From Timema cristinae (taxonomy: Eukaryota > Arthropoda > Insecta > Phasmatodea > Timematidae): a stretch of 64,000 nt of DNA. Positions within the stretch are counted from its first letter, which is position 1, and every line of letters starts with the position of its first letter. Under the pieces are notes generated by a model. That model made no database searches and was not told the origin of the DNA. It saw only the letters and a program-made list of their open reading frames with translations. The DNA is taken from positions 1 to 64,000 of the forward strand of contig JBCFYV010000914.1 of the NCBI GenBank assembly GCA_039000515.1. Direction: 5' to 3'. Positions 51,766-64,000 of the stretch are shown one piece after another. Position numbers and translations under genes: made by a program.

Positions 51766-54048
51766 CCTCCAACCTGATCGTCCCTTCCGACGGTGACCTC
51801 ACGAGATGGGATACATCCGCCGCACCGGCAAGGCCCACCGACAGAAGACCCTAAAGAAGACAGCGTCAATCAAACAATACTCCACCAGTGGACCCATCTT
51901 CTACGATCCCGACTGCAACAACCAGACCTCCGAACGCCAACACTCCGTTCTAGCATCTCTAAGAGTCCCTGCCCTTGAGTTAGCTAATTCCTCCTCTCGC
52001 ACCGACCATCCGAGCCCCACCAACTCCAATTTCCCCTTTTAGCCCTGAGGGTTATCATTTGCATACCCTATCCACCCCAGAACCCGCCTATGTTTTCTCC
52101 CCCATCTCCCTTCCATACCCCCACCCATTGGACCCGCGAGATCGACACCTAGAAACAAACGTCACCCGGAGACTGGACTTCGACTAGACAAAACCAGTTA
52201 CCCCGAAGCCGCATTGAAGGGATAACAAACTGTTACACTAAGTCAAAAGGGAAGACTTTCCCTTCAGGCTCCAGGACACGATATTAAGCAATTAACAGAA
52301 AAACTTCCACATTGTAGCCTACAAGGCTTGAAATGAATAAACTATCCATTAGACATGAAAACAAAAATATGCTTCGATAAACAAAATATATATAAGAAAA
52401 ACTCTACATTGTTTAGTCATCTAAACAAACTAAACCCTAAGTCATAAGGACTTGTCATCGTTAGTTCATGATACTTAAATATTCCTGGCTCGAACGTCCT
52501 GGCCAGGTAGTGGTGGATCTGACGACCCATACTCCCTGGTCGGTTCTTCTTCTTTACGTGGTGGTGTAGAAGTTCCTTCTTCGACGCAAAGGGCTGTAGT
52601 AGAACGGGTATAATGTGAATCCGGGCGTGGCCCTATATATAGTCCCAAATCTGATACGAATGGAACAAAGCAAAGGGTGATAAACTCTGGAATATAGACA
52701 AGGAGAAAGACGGACGGAGGCAAGGTGGAAGGAGGAAAGCATGATTCATTGGATGGCCGCCAGGCTTCTCTGATGAGAAGTGGTCAGTGTGTAGATCCCA
52801 ACATACTCTTCTTTCCTTCACCAGATGTAGTTGATATAATATGTGTTGCAGCCATCATTGAATTATTTTCTTTTCCCCCACGTGGCAAATGAATCCAAGA
52901 ACATCTTGAAATGGTGAGTAGATACTAAAGCATCTTCTATTTAAATATATTCATTTTGATTATGTTATTTAGGCTCAGCTATTATTTTAATGAGAATTTG
53001 TGATATAGATGTACTTTACTATATGTTTATTGTAGACAGCATGGCAAGTGAAATGTAAATTCATCCGACATCATCAAGTGGCAGAGAGCATGCGTTAGAG
53101 TATTTTATTCATTAATATGATAATATTAAACCGCTTCTTGTGGTATCTGCTACAGTATTTATCAAAAAAACAATTTTTTTGAACAACCACGTGTTTCAAC
53201 TTAGGGATACGTAATTTTATTTGACTGCATCAAGTAAGAGAGAATAAATTTTGGGGTAGATTACTGTTAATATTGTTTCTTTCTTTCGTAAATGATTAAA
53301 TATTGATATTTAATTGTAGCTGTCCAATCTGTCTGATTGACATGCTACACATCTTCCATTAAATCCTTTTTCAACTTTCTTCCACTCCTCATGAGACGCT
53401 GGGTCTGGAAATAAAATAATACTAAACTTTATTATGTGAATTTTGGCTAAATCTTTAACCCGATTTTTTAGTTTATGAGTTTTACATTTTAAAAAAATTA
53501 TATTTCTTCTTTTCATAAAACACCAAAAACACCAGTGAAGTCTCGTTCAAAAGAAGAAACGAATGAACGAGTCAAAAATCCAGAAATGCTAGAAGAGGAA
53601 CGTGTTGACGATTGTGATGAAACCATTTCTGAGCCTGAAACACCACTTGTCACAAAAATTAGTTGAACACACAGAGCCTCCTCAAAAGGAGTTAAGAGCA
53701 AGGTCAAAAATTGCACAGATTGATTCAACCGCTCGGGGCTGAAGGTCTTAACACAAACAATTCCTCACGTTGAATTAAACTAATGTCACATGTGACATTT
53801 TTTAGAAACACATTGCTGCGCAGCTGAAACATTTAAGTCCACAACAAAGTACTATCGCACAAGTAGAAATACAAACAGTTTTGACACGATATGGCTGTCA
53901 GATCTAGACAAGAAGCAATTTGCTCCCAGAACTCCTGAAACATGCTCATTAGTATACCATCACTATCACTAACTTCAATCGATACTTTTTCATATTCTTC
54001 AGCCCCCAACACTGTAACCACTATGCAGCCAAGCCAGGACTGAGAATA
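51766..54048. other. Unassigned stretch after the JB array
   Basis: Open frames at 51793-52042 (MGYIRRTGKAHRQKTLKK) have no motif I recognise. A minus-strand segment around 53340-53405 (PDPASHEEWKKVEKGFN after a CCAG acceptor-like site) faintly resembles the region ahead of the catalytic domain in Harbinger transposases. A plus frame at 53520-53660 is acidic and unidentified. Nothing can be called firmly. Confidence 0.4.
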
Positions 54049-54052
54049 ATCG

Positions 54053-55335
54053 TGTAACTACCCCCCCCCCCTTATTATCCTACATCAAATAATAGACAGG
54101 GTGAGCACAAGAGAGATATAATTTTATTATCAAAGAAACATAAACAACTCAATGTGGGAGGGGACACTTAGGAATAACAAAGGTAACAATAAGCCAGAAG
54201 GGCTTCAAGGCACAAAGGGCACCGCCAGGGCCTGAAGGGCATTACAACACAAATTTAAAACGTCAGGCGGCTTCTTACATACAAACGCACCCAAAATGGC
54301 GTCCTCAGAGAACAGCATAAAGGTCTAACGAATTGGTCCTCAGATTCATAATAATAAAACAAAAAAAAATAGTCAATCGACAACATGAGTAGAGAGACAA
54401 CCCCTTTCTCATGATCCGTAACATAGAGTGAGTCAACAGCTCACGCCCCTTAACTAAAGAATGACATTGACACTATGCTAATATTTCACTAACTGAAAAG
54501 ATTAAGTGTACATAAGAATGCCTAAAGGCTTTAAGAGCCAATAAGATGTCCTCAGAATAAAGTCCTGGGGCCCGCGGCCCACATTTAACGAATACAAATA
54601 AATAGACGCCACAAAACTACAATGAACTAGCCTAACATTAACACCTAACATGGCGTCCGTATAATTATTAATTTCCCCACTGGCTTGCGGCCCCACATTT
54701 GACCAACCTTGGTAGGAAACAAGGAGGCAAATATAAACAATCCCCAGATATCAAAGATACCTAAATTATCATAGGAACCAAATATCTGTAAAGTAAACAT
54801 TGCCTTAAGGGCTGACGTAATAGATCGTTACAAAAAATATTGGACGCTGATATAAATTGAATTTCGAAAGAAGGTAGATTAAAGCCAAATTGAATTTAGA
54901 ATATATCGTCGAGCCAACAAGTTAAGCTATTTACCTCGGAAGCCCAGAGTGTAATGTGTTTCCATACACTGGTTCCAACCATTATATACACTGTGAAAAC
55001 ATGTATTCTCAGAGCGCGGAACAAACAAAGGGGGGTGTTCGAAATGATCTCGAGAACCAATAGACGTAATTTGTATTTCAAAATATAGTCCATAGAAGTT
55101 TTATCCGCAATGCGTCAGGGCGGCGCGGTGAATGACGATCACTTGTTTCTTGTCCAATTGGGAGGAGAGGTGGGGGGCAGCCCGACCACACGGTCAGCGA
55201 TGAGATTCAAACCTCGGTTCAGTTGGATATAGTGGTGATGAGCGTCCCGGGCGTATCTTAGGGAGTCGGGACGATCAACTTGGGCTGAGTTGTGAGTGTT
55301 ATTATTTCTTCTATTGAGGTTGTAACAAGGTTACA
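54053..55335 (-). repeat. Gypsy-2 3' LTR (left on plus strand)
   Basis: On the minus strand it begins TGTAACCTTGTTACAA, an inverted repeat, and ends in a G-run followed by TAGTTACA. It matches 60423-61690 over its whole length but with many one-base differences. Confidence 0.85.
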
Positions 55336-58300
55336 AATGTCTCCCCTTGGGGAAATGAAGAAGTCCTCAGCTCTGGGTGAACGACGAGGGGGCGCCACCC
55401 CCGACATCCACGGCTGGCTCCGATATAGTGAAGCTGGTTTTGTCTCAGGCTCTCGTAGGAAGCCACTTCTAGACTTGACCAAGTCCCTTGGTGACCCGTA
55501 CACGAAATCCATGGCAGACTCTCTAACAGAATGTCCACTCCCATACATGCTGATCCCCATATCGTCCACAAGAGTAGGTGGCGACAGCGAAAGAACCGCT
55601 CTGCCACATACCATGAATAGAGTAACGCACGTCGTGGTTAGCTCGTAGACCCCTCACAGTAGCTCGGCGTCCAGGAGGAAGGGGTGGAACCAGAAGAAAA
55701 ACAGGAGGCTACTCTGAGAACACATAACACACAGGTTTACCATGTCCACAAATCGAGTCCACAATCTTCCACCAAACACGTCCGCCATTGGCACACACGA
55801 TCCTCAGACATCGTCTATTAACAGAGTCTCACAAGAACATACACAATTCATCGCCAAGAGGCGACATAGCACTCGCACCGTTTAGTTAGTCCGGCCAAAA
55901 TCACTAGCCCTCAGGCATGGTCCATAACGGGGCATTGCACTGGTGATGTCCCAGCGAAATGGCGCATAATAACAGCTACACATACTGAAACTTAAGCATA
56001 TATATATATATATATGTTTTCCTAAACAGGCTATACACTAAATTCTATAAGTGGAGACATAAATTAAATAAATATGAAGTGAAGCGAGATGGAGAAATGA
56101 GTATATATAGTAAAGGTGATGTGACAATAAGCAAAGGGGGGTGATAAAAAGTTAAGGGGGCCCCCCCGTATATAAATATGCCTAAACTTTAAAAAATATA
56201 ATAACTATAAATCAATTACGTGACTTTACACACTCTCATAAATAGAGGATTATTTTACAAAAAGGGGACATCACATAGGCGGACCCCCAATTGACACATT
56301 ACACTACGCCTTTCCCAAGTGGCTTACGTGCGATCTACCACCAAGGTGGATCAGCAGCATCACTTAACATCATGATATCGGGGTGAGGAATTGTCTATTG
56401 ACCAAGGACCTTGAAACCCAAAATTTGCCGAAGATCTGTCGGCAGCCGAGCTAAGGGAAAACACTTGCACACAACTTTTCCCCGGCTTAACGAGGGGGGA
56501 ATGCTTTCCCCCGGTTGTAAGCTGAAGCTACCTTCGCCGGAACCTTTGGAGGTTCTTGAAAGCTAGCTCACACTTTCCTCATACGGGCAATCATTAGCGT
56601 TGTCCAAAGTGGGTCAATATCCCAGTTGGTTAACAGGGGTGGTTCAGATCCCTGTTGGGAGGATTGGGGGAAGGGTGGCCTTGACTGACTCATGAAACGC
56701 ACATTAAATGCGATTTCAAAACACCAATGTCCTGGTCCCAACAGAGTGTCTGATAAAGGAAAATCGTGAGACGATATTTAAGTTACGTAAACGCTCCACA
56801 TGGTTAGGGGACGGGTTTATACGGGCTGGTAGTCCATGCTTGATTCCCCAAAGAAACACATATCCCCGAAGGACCGGCCCCTAAAACACGTCCATTGTCA
56901 CCTAACAACGATCTTCGGGGGTCCCTAGAATCGCCCACACACGCCTACAAAAGGCAAAAACCTCCCACGCCTTCATATTCCTTAAGGGGAATGAGAACGC
57001 AAATTGAAAAAGGCGTCCATTACAACGAGAATAGACGTTTTGCCAAGGGTGTACCGATCCGCGGTCCTACGTAATCAATAAAAACCTTTTTCCACGGCCT
57101 TTTACCACATCTGCCGAGTGGAAACCAATTTTAGAGTTACGAGTGGGGCTTTACTAACTGTCAAGGTTCACACTTCGTACCCAGTCCTAACGCTTTAATG
57201 AGATGGGCCAAAATAACTCTTTGGATGTTTGCGTTTCAGTCTTAAACACCAAATGCCCCCCAAGGAGGGAGTCGTGAAATACCTGAGTAAAATCACCTGA
57301 GTTTCTCGGGCACAAAGTATCAAGTTTACCTTAATCCTAGCAACAATAATCTCTATAAATACCATAATTACCTACCTTCTCACCCTTCTTAACCATCAAT
57401 GACCTTCAAGAAAAATTGATCTTCAAACTGGTGTTCCTTAATAGATACTAAAGATTCCGGGATAGTGCGTAGACCATAACGGGAATTTCCTTCCCCATCA
57501 TCCCCACGGGCTCCCTTATCCTCTGACATGGGGGGACAACGCATCAGCAACTACATTGATTTGCCGGAAAAATGGTGGGGGGTGAATTTGTATCTGGACA
57601 GCTTCCAGACCCACCGACCAATCTCCCGAGTTGTTTGGGGTTTGGGTTTCCAAAAACCAACTCAACGCCATGTTGTCGTAAAAGTCAAACGGACGAAGCT
57701 CAAGGTATTTTGTGAATTTCTCTATACCAAAAATACACTAAGACATTCCTTTTCGTACACGCTTTATTCCTTTCGCCGGGCTAAGAGTTCTGCACAAAGC
57801 TACTGGCCTACTTCCTTTAGATGTCAGTTTGTGAAACGGCCCCCAAAGCAACCGAAAAGCATCAACGTTTCAATTGAAAGGGAAGGGAAAAGTTGGGGGA
57901 AACGTAAGACAGCAGGTGACACGAGGTCGCTTGAGCCGATAAAGGCACTAGTCTGTTCGGGTCCCCACTGAACGTGGCCCCCTTCCCTTTTTAATGTGTT
58001 CAAGGGTTATCCAACTTAGAGAAAATTAGGGATAATCTCGCTTAATTGTCACATGCCTAGGAAGCGTGGACGCCTTGATTTCTTGGGGCAGGGGAAAGTC
58101 TAAGATCGGTTTGACTCGCTCGGGTGCGCGAAGAGGTTCCCCTTCAGAATAATGTAAACCAAGGTACGGGACAAAATCTTTTCGCCCAGGTGATTTCTCT
58201 GGGTTAAACGGTCAACCCGGCACCGCGCAAGCGCTGTAATACAACTTCAACATGACGCAAGTGGTCCTCAAAGGATTGCTGTAGTGCAAATTTTCATCCA

Positions 58301-60422
58301 GATAATTGAACACAAAGTCGTATTTCAAATCAGCCAAGATGTGGTCCATTACCCTCAAGTCCTGCCCCCCGCATTTATACCCAAGGGACACGATTGAACT
58401 CGTAAACTGCCAAGGGGTGATAAAGGCGGCTACTTCTTGAGGATTCAGAGAGCGCGCATTGGAAAGCTGGATTTAAATCAATAAGGCTGAAATATTTGCT
58501 CCACCGAGATGCTTGAAGGCGGATTCAATACTGGGCATGAGGTAGGGATCGAAAATTTTTTATAAGTTTTCTATAGTCAACAATGACCTACCATGACCTT
58601 CCTGGGGATATAACGCAGGACTAGCATATGGTGATTTAAAGCGCGAATAAACCCCTTTATCTTTTAGTCACGAATAAAAAATTCCTAAATATCTCTAACT
58701 TAGGTGGCGCGCAGGAGTAAGGACCAATCTACGGGAATGTGGTCCAAGCCACAATGTTATAAGCAAAATGTCACACTTCCCCCATGTCCGTGATGACGTC
58801 AGGGAATTTGGGCCATCAAATAAATCGATACCACGCGCTCTCGCAATCGAGAATAACCCGGGGGACCCCCCCGATACAAAACGGAATTCGTACATTCGGC
58901 TCAAAGTGAAAGACATTTCCAAACGTCCAAAATTTTAAAACTAACCGAGTGTGAAACATAAAATTTTCCCTAGAATGAGTCAAAGGAAAATCCGGACAAT
59001 GAAAAATAGCGTTTCCATGAAAAACAATCATCTTAATCGGGACAATCACCTGAGAGTCTACCACAATAACTTTGACCGTTAGCTACAGCGTAGTCTTTGG
59101 AGACACCAAGTTGTTTTCACATTTGACTTTGCCATCCACTTCCACATAAACTTAGCCAAAAAAACAATGACTGGCTCCAGTATCCACAAACAAAAACAAT
59201 TCCTTTTCCCACCTTACCGTGACAACGGGAGTAGGACACGTGGATTAAGGCAACTCGGTGCGATCGAACCACGCTATGGGCACGCCTTACCGTTTCCCGC
59301 CACACTTTTTTCTGAAGTGACCTAACCTCTTACCTGGAAAACATCTAACACGTGAGAGGTCACTGGGTGCAGAACCCCCATTACTAGCCCCCTAGAAATA
59401 TTCCCGGAAGAGTATCAGGCCCGAAACTCCCAATAAAAAGCCATATGGGGGGCTTGGGAGTCGAACCCGTACGAGCGCGATACGCCGTTGCGGGCGCATG
59501 CGCTGAAGATATTCACTTCTCAGGAAGCAAGGGTTTTTCCATCTCTGAGGCAAGAGAAAAGAGATCCTGCACTTTTCGGGCCTGTTGGTAAATACAAAGT
59601 GCCGCCGGAATGGGGGAGACATTCTAAAGGGAAATAATGTCAACAATCTGGTTCTCCGCAAGACACTATTAAGCACTTGGGTCGCTTCGGTTATAGATAA
59701 CACAATTCCTCGAGATTCATGGGGGTATTGAAATCGAGGAAACCCCCTACAAATTTTTCCCTTCCCCTACTAGGCAATAAAGTTTCCAAAACAAGGTTAT
59801 AAGAGACCTGCAAGATAAACGCTCTCTAATCGCACGGGTAAATAAATGAGTTAAAACCCAGATGTCTTAGACAGGCAAAATGGTCAGAAACTCATCCATC
59901 CCTAGCTAAATTTAAGCAAGAGCTATATTAAATTTCAACTAAAAATTAAATAGCGCGGAGTGATCCGGGTCCGTCACAACAGGGACCCCGGCTTAAAAAT
60001 CAGAAATAACTTTGTTTTGAAAATTTAGTAAATTTGAGGGCCGGCGGGTGACATACATAGGGTAGTTGGGGTCTTCACTCTCTTTCGCGTCCACGCCCAA
60101 TCAGTCCTTGCCACCCCATCCCCCTAATCCCCACATATTATAACTCTGACTCACCTACATTTGCACCGGGGGAACTTCCAAACCTCTGGACACTAGCTCG
60201 GCCACCAACTGATCTCTCGGCCAGTGAAAGAGATGAGGGAGACCTTGTCACTTGTAAGCGGTCTCCATGTCACAAACAGCATAAAAAGTAAACAAAATGG
60301 AAAATTACACGAGAACAATTATATAAAAAAAAATCAATGGGTGGTTTCTAATCTCGGTCCAAAATAATCCTAAGCATGCGCCAACTCCCCTCAAAGAGAG
60401 CAGGGTGGCGCAGCCTCTCACT
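55336..60422 (-). pseudogene. Gypsy-2 interior with gag-pol relics
   Basis: On the minus strand, after the 5' LTR, a leader contains GCTGCGCCACCCTGCTC, shared with Gypsy-1. A protease relic LFLFVDTGASHCFFG has its DTGAS codons at 59170-59184. RT relics near 58560-58200 include a LIDLNPAFQ-type block, EFNRVPLG and FNYLDE (58293-58310), the last being a changed YLDD. Integrase is not recognisable and no frame exceeds about 100 codons with sense. The element is inactive. Confidence 0.7.
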
Positions 60423-61690
60423 TGTAACTTACCCCCCCTTAAATTACCCACATCAAATAATAGACAAGGTGAGCACAAGAGGTTATAATTTTATTATCAA
60501 AAAAACATGAACAACTCAATGGGGAGTGACATAGGGGGAAAAAAAGGTAACAATAACCAGAAGGGCTGATGGCACAAAAGGGCACCGCCAGGGCCGAAGG
60601 CATTACAACACTAATTTTAAAGTCAGGCGGCTTCTTACATACAAACGCACCCAAAATGGCTCCTCAGAGAAAGCATAAAGGGGGCTAACGAATTGTCTCC
60701 AGATTCATAATAATAAAACATAAAAAAATAGTCAATCGAAACATGATAGAGAGACAACCCCTTCTCCCTGATCTAACATAGAAGGGGTCAACAGCTCACG
60801 CCCCTTAAATAAAGAAGACATTGACACTAGCTAATATTTCACATCTGAAAAGATTAAGTGTACATAAGAATGCCAAAGGCTTAAGAGCCAATAAGATGTC
60901 CTCAGGGAAAATAAGTCCTGGGGGCCCCGGCCCCACATTTAACGAATACAAATAAATAGACGCCAGCAAAACTACAATGAACTAGCCTAACATTAACACC
61001 AACAGGCGTCCGTATAATTATTAATTTCCCCACTGGCTTGCGGCCCCACATTTGACCAACCTTGGTAGGGAAAAAAGGAGGGGAAATATAAAAAAACCCC
61101 AACATCAAAGAACCTAAATTATCAAGGAGACCAAAATCTGTAAATAAACATTTCCTTAAGGGTGACTAAAAAAGATCGTTACAAAAAAATATTAGACCTG
61201 ATATAAAATTGAATTTCGAAAGAAGGTAGATTAAAGCCAAATAAATTTAAAAAATATCATCGAGCCTACAAAGTTAAGCTATTTACCTCGAAAGCCCCGA
61301 GTGTAATGTGTGTCCATACCTGTTCCAACCATTATATACACTGTGAAAACATTATTCTCAGAGCGCGGAACAACAAAGGGGAGGGGTGTTCGAGAATGAT
61401 CTCTAAACCAATTAAAGTAATTTGTATTTCAAAATATAAATCCATAGAAGTTTTATCCGCAAAAGCGTCAGGCGGTGCGCGTAAATGACGATCACTTGTT
61501 TCTTGTCCAATTGGGGGGAAAGGTGGGGGGCAGCCCGACCACACGGTCAGCGATGAGATTCAAACCTCGGTTCAGTTGGATATAGTGGTGTGAGCGTCCC
61601 GGGCGTACCGTAGAGGATCGGGACGAGTCAACTTGGCTGGTTTGGTGAGTGTTATTATTTCTTCTATGTGACTTTGGTAACAAGGTTTCA
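60423..61690 (-). repeat. Gypsy-2 5' LTR (right on plus strand)
   Basis: Begins on the minus strand TGAAACCTTGTTACC and ends TACA at 60423. It lacks many single bases relative to the other LTR, for instance in the block around 60655-60760 compared with 54295-54410. Confidence 0.83.
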
Positions 61691-61702
61691 ATCGGGGACG
61701 CA

Positions 61703-61790
61703 ACAGTTGGCCTAAGGTCATTTGGCCCAAAACGCATTTGGCTTAAAAATTAATTTCACTAAAGTCTTTGGCCTAAAATGTTAAATTAAA
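61703..61790. repeat. TTTGGCC-rich short repeat
   Basis: TTGGCCTAA, TTTGGCCCAA, TTTGGCTTAA and TTTGGCCTAA occur at about 61707, 61721, 61736 and 61769, right after the Gypsy-2 target site. They look like the end of a repeat family with subterminal TTTGGCC motifs; the other end was not found. Confidence 0.45.
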
Positions 61791-64000
61791 AACCCTTTTG
61801 GGGTATCTTCGGAAAGTAAAAAGTACTGTTAGTTGTTTCATCTGAATATAGATAAACAAAACTTTTTGTGAGTTAGTACAATATTTCTAAAAACATTGAC
61901 ATTTTAACCTATATACAGCCTAACACCAACAAACCAATAATCTTAATTCTACAAACAAAAAATAGATCAGTATTCAAAAAACACTATACCACCGGTTTTA
62001 TGTATACATTCCGATATTATTTCTTTGTTAGTATATCTCATGGTCATAAAGTTAATAGAAGGAAGATAATAGCGAAAAAAATATTAAAAAAACACAATTT
62101 TCAGCCCCAAATTTACGCACGGTAAAATTGTATGCGTACACTCGAATTTGGGGGACTTTTGACCACTTATTTAGAAAGCAAAATTAAAGTAAAAACCCAA
62201 TATTCAACCTACCTACTTTTAATTTGTCTGGAGTGACGCCCGATTTTCATTAAAGTATTTTTAAAGTATAATTTTTTATCTATTGTATTAATAAATGTAT
62301 ATTAATGATTACGCATGAAATAAGTTTATCCATTGGATATCATAATGACCATATATATAAACTTAAATTATGGTTTTGACTAAATCCTTAACTCTATTGT
62401 TATTATTATTATCATTATAAATAATATTAGTATTTTTTTTAAACCGTTTAGTTATTTGTATTACGGTGATATTGTAAACCTCTTGTTAAAAATAAGGAAG
62501 CGTGACGGGAAAATTTAGTCGAAAGTTTACCCGACAATAATAATGTTTGTTTATTTTATTTAGAACAATCAAAAATGTAAATACATAATTAGAACTAAAA
62601 TACAATAACATCGCTTGAAGCACTTATCCTGCCAGCTAAAAGGAAAAATCCATTAAGAGAACGGAATTTATAGAATTTTACAATATCTGAAAATTAATAA
62701 GCTGGCTGTCAGTACAACAAGTGCGTACAACATAAAACGCGATGAATCCCATCATAAATCAAAAAGTTACAAATATAAATAGTCATAATGGAAATCTATG
62801 GTACAAAGTTTGTATATCCCACGCATTTAGAGAGAAACGCAATAACTCCTTTATTACTCTTAACAAATGTTTCTACATTATTAACTTAGCACTAATATGG
62901 GAAGTTACCCTAACCCCGCGCCTTCAAGAAAAACGCAAATAAACATGATCATTAATCATGATAAATTTAATATTTACATAGCCCTTACTTAAGGGACACT
63001 TCCTTTAACTTGTGTAATAAGTACAAAAAACCAAACTTCATCATAACTCCTAACAAACATATTAATTTTGGTAGTAATAACAAGAAGTAAAATAAATACG
63101 CGCATTCAAACCGAAAGAAATCAACATATTGTTGAACGGTAATAAACAAAGAATCTATCTTTGGACCAAGTCCCAAAACTAACATACTATTGCCGTGCGC
63201 TCTAAGTTAGAACAGTTAACTAGATACCAATACCATATACAATACATATGCTAACGATACCAAAAAGGACGAAGCTAAGCCCGAGACTCAAAGTCTGCAC
63301 AGAGTGGCCTGAAAATACATACATTAAATTAAATATACAATTAAGGGGAAACTCCAACCAAATATAAAAATACTTGTACAACTAACCTCCTTAAATCTGA
63401 GGTAGTTATTATTTAATATATCGTAAATTTTTCTCCTATTAAAATAAAGGTTGTTTTGTTACAACAAAAGTTATTTGGTTTCTGTAAATCCAACCATTAA
63501 AAAGATATAAAATATTGAACTTCAACGTTTTAAAATAATTTTTAGATTTTTCTTCCATGATTACGCCCAAAATACCTTTTCAAAAATTTTATGTCCTGTT
63601 TCAAAAAGATTGTCCTCTTTGGCTTTTCCTGAATAATTTAGATTTTTTTTAAAAATATATTAAAATATGTATTTTAATAATAATGTGAACAAGGGTCTTT
63701 TAAAAAAATTTTTTATTAATTAAAAAATAAACTTAAGAAAATATGTAAACATTTTTATTTCACCCCCCCATAATTGAATACCTTTTACCTGAACAGTTTT
63801 CTGAACCAGCACATCAATGTTGTATTTTTTTAAAGAGAAATATCATTGTTTTTAAATTTGATCTACCGACCGGTTGCTGTGTGTGTCTCGTAAAGCCATT
63901 TCCTCCACCGCTCAACGACCCGCTAGCTCCCCTCACAGTTCCATGACGGTGTGTTGCAACTGAGGGCCCCAAACTGGTTTCAAATAGACATCTTCAGTGA
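61791..64000. other. AT-rich stretch without a recognisable gene
   Basis: Only short frames (such as 62742-62942 and 62985-63185) with no motif, flanked by A/T runs. No RNA gene or transposon end could be supported. Confidence 0.55.

Larger units (their letters stand above)
54053..61690 (-). mobile_element. Ty3/Gypsy LTR retrotransposon Gypsy-2, degraded
   Basis: LTRs of about 1.27 kb (54053-55335 and 60423-61690) with TG...CA ends enclose a 5.1-kb interior. The 4-bp duplication ATCG lies at 54049-54052 and 61691-61694. Orientation is minus: on that strand the first LTR begins TGTAAC, an AATAAA lies near the LTR 3' end, and pol relics read on the minus strand. Frames are shattered by single-base indels. 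Confidence 0.85.

Noticed and set aside
53310..53516. Minus-strand frame as a host gene exon
   Set aside because: A short stretch resembles Harbinger transposase only faintly and the remainder has no match that I recognise; left unassigned.
57528..57971. 147-codon plus-strand frame as a gene
   Set aside because: It lies antisense inside the Gypsy-2 interior and has no motif or codon signature.

Overview
The window looks like a piece of a large, AT-rich, transposon-loaded arthropod genome, most likely insect. The evidence is a spliced animal-type membrane protein gene (TMEM179 family), tRNA-derived SINEs, a piggyBac, several hAT elements, a PIF/Harbinger element with its MADF partner gene, Jockey-clade non-LTR retrotransposons and Ty3/Gypsy LTR elements. 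I cannot fix the order; no RNA gene, CRISPR array or bacterial-type operon is present.

Layout. 1-5356: gene-poor, with a SINE tail at base 1, a perfect 79-bp palindrome (1772-1940) and a smaller hairpin (2081-2196). 5357-12682 (minus): a complete four-exon TMEM179-like gene coding for 238 residues. Its 5-kb third intron holds a SINE, a piggyBac with TTAA target duplications (6340-8558) and a hAT relic (9450-10523). 13085-18602: nested hAT elements whose 8-bp target duplications allow the order of insertion to be read. 19007-19368: a small inverted-repeat element. 20123 to about 23270: a decayed Harbinger element split by a solo LTR (21385-23024).

24224-51494: four Jockey-clade non-LTR retrotransposons lie head to tail in one orientation with almost no sequence between them. 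Two belong to a GC-rich family, here called JA (JA1 is 5'-truncated, JA2 is full-length). Two belong to a second family, JB (JB1 is full-length; JB2 has an internal deletion that fuses ORF1 to ORF2). A young Ty3/Gypsy element (35326-43709, LTRs of 1.6 kb) sits in JB1 ORF1. The arrangement resembles the HeT-A/TART/TAHRE telomere arrays of Drosophila, which belong to the same clade, and is the most interesting feature of the window. JB carries duplicated 3'-UTR modules with a hairpin that shows compensatory base changes.

51495-54048 is unassigned apart from a 39-bp tandem repeat. 54053-61690 (minus) is a second, degraded Ty3/Gypsy element with 4-bp target duplications. 61691-64000 is AT-rich without a recognisable gene.

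As assembled, no transposase or reverse transcriptase here reads through intact. Many breaks fall in homopolymer runs, so some may be long-read consensus errors. TMEM179 is the only host gene I can support.
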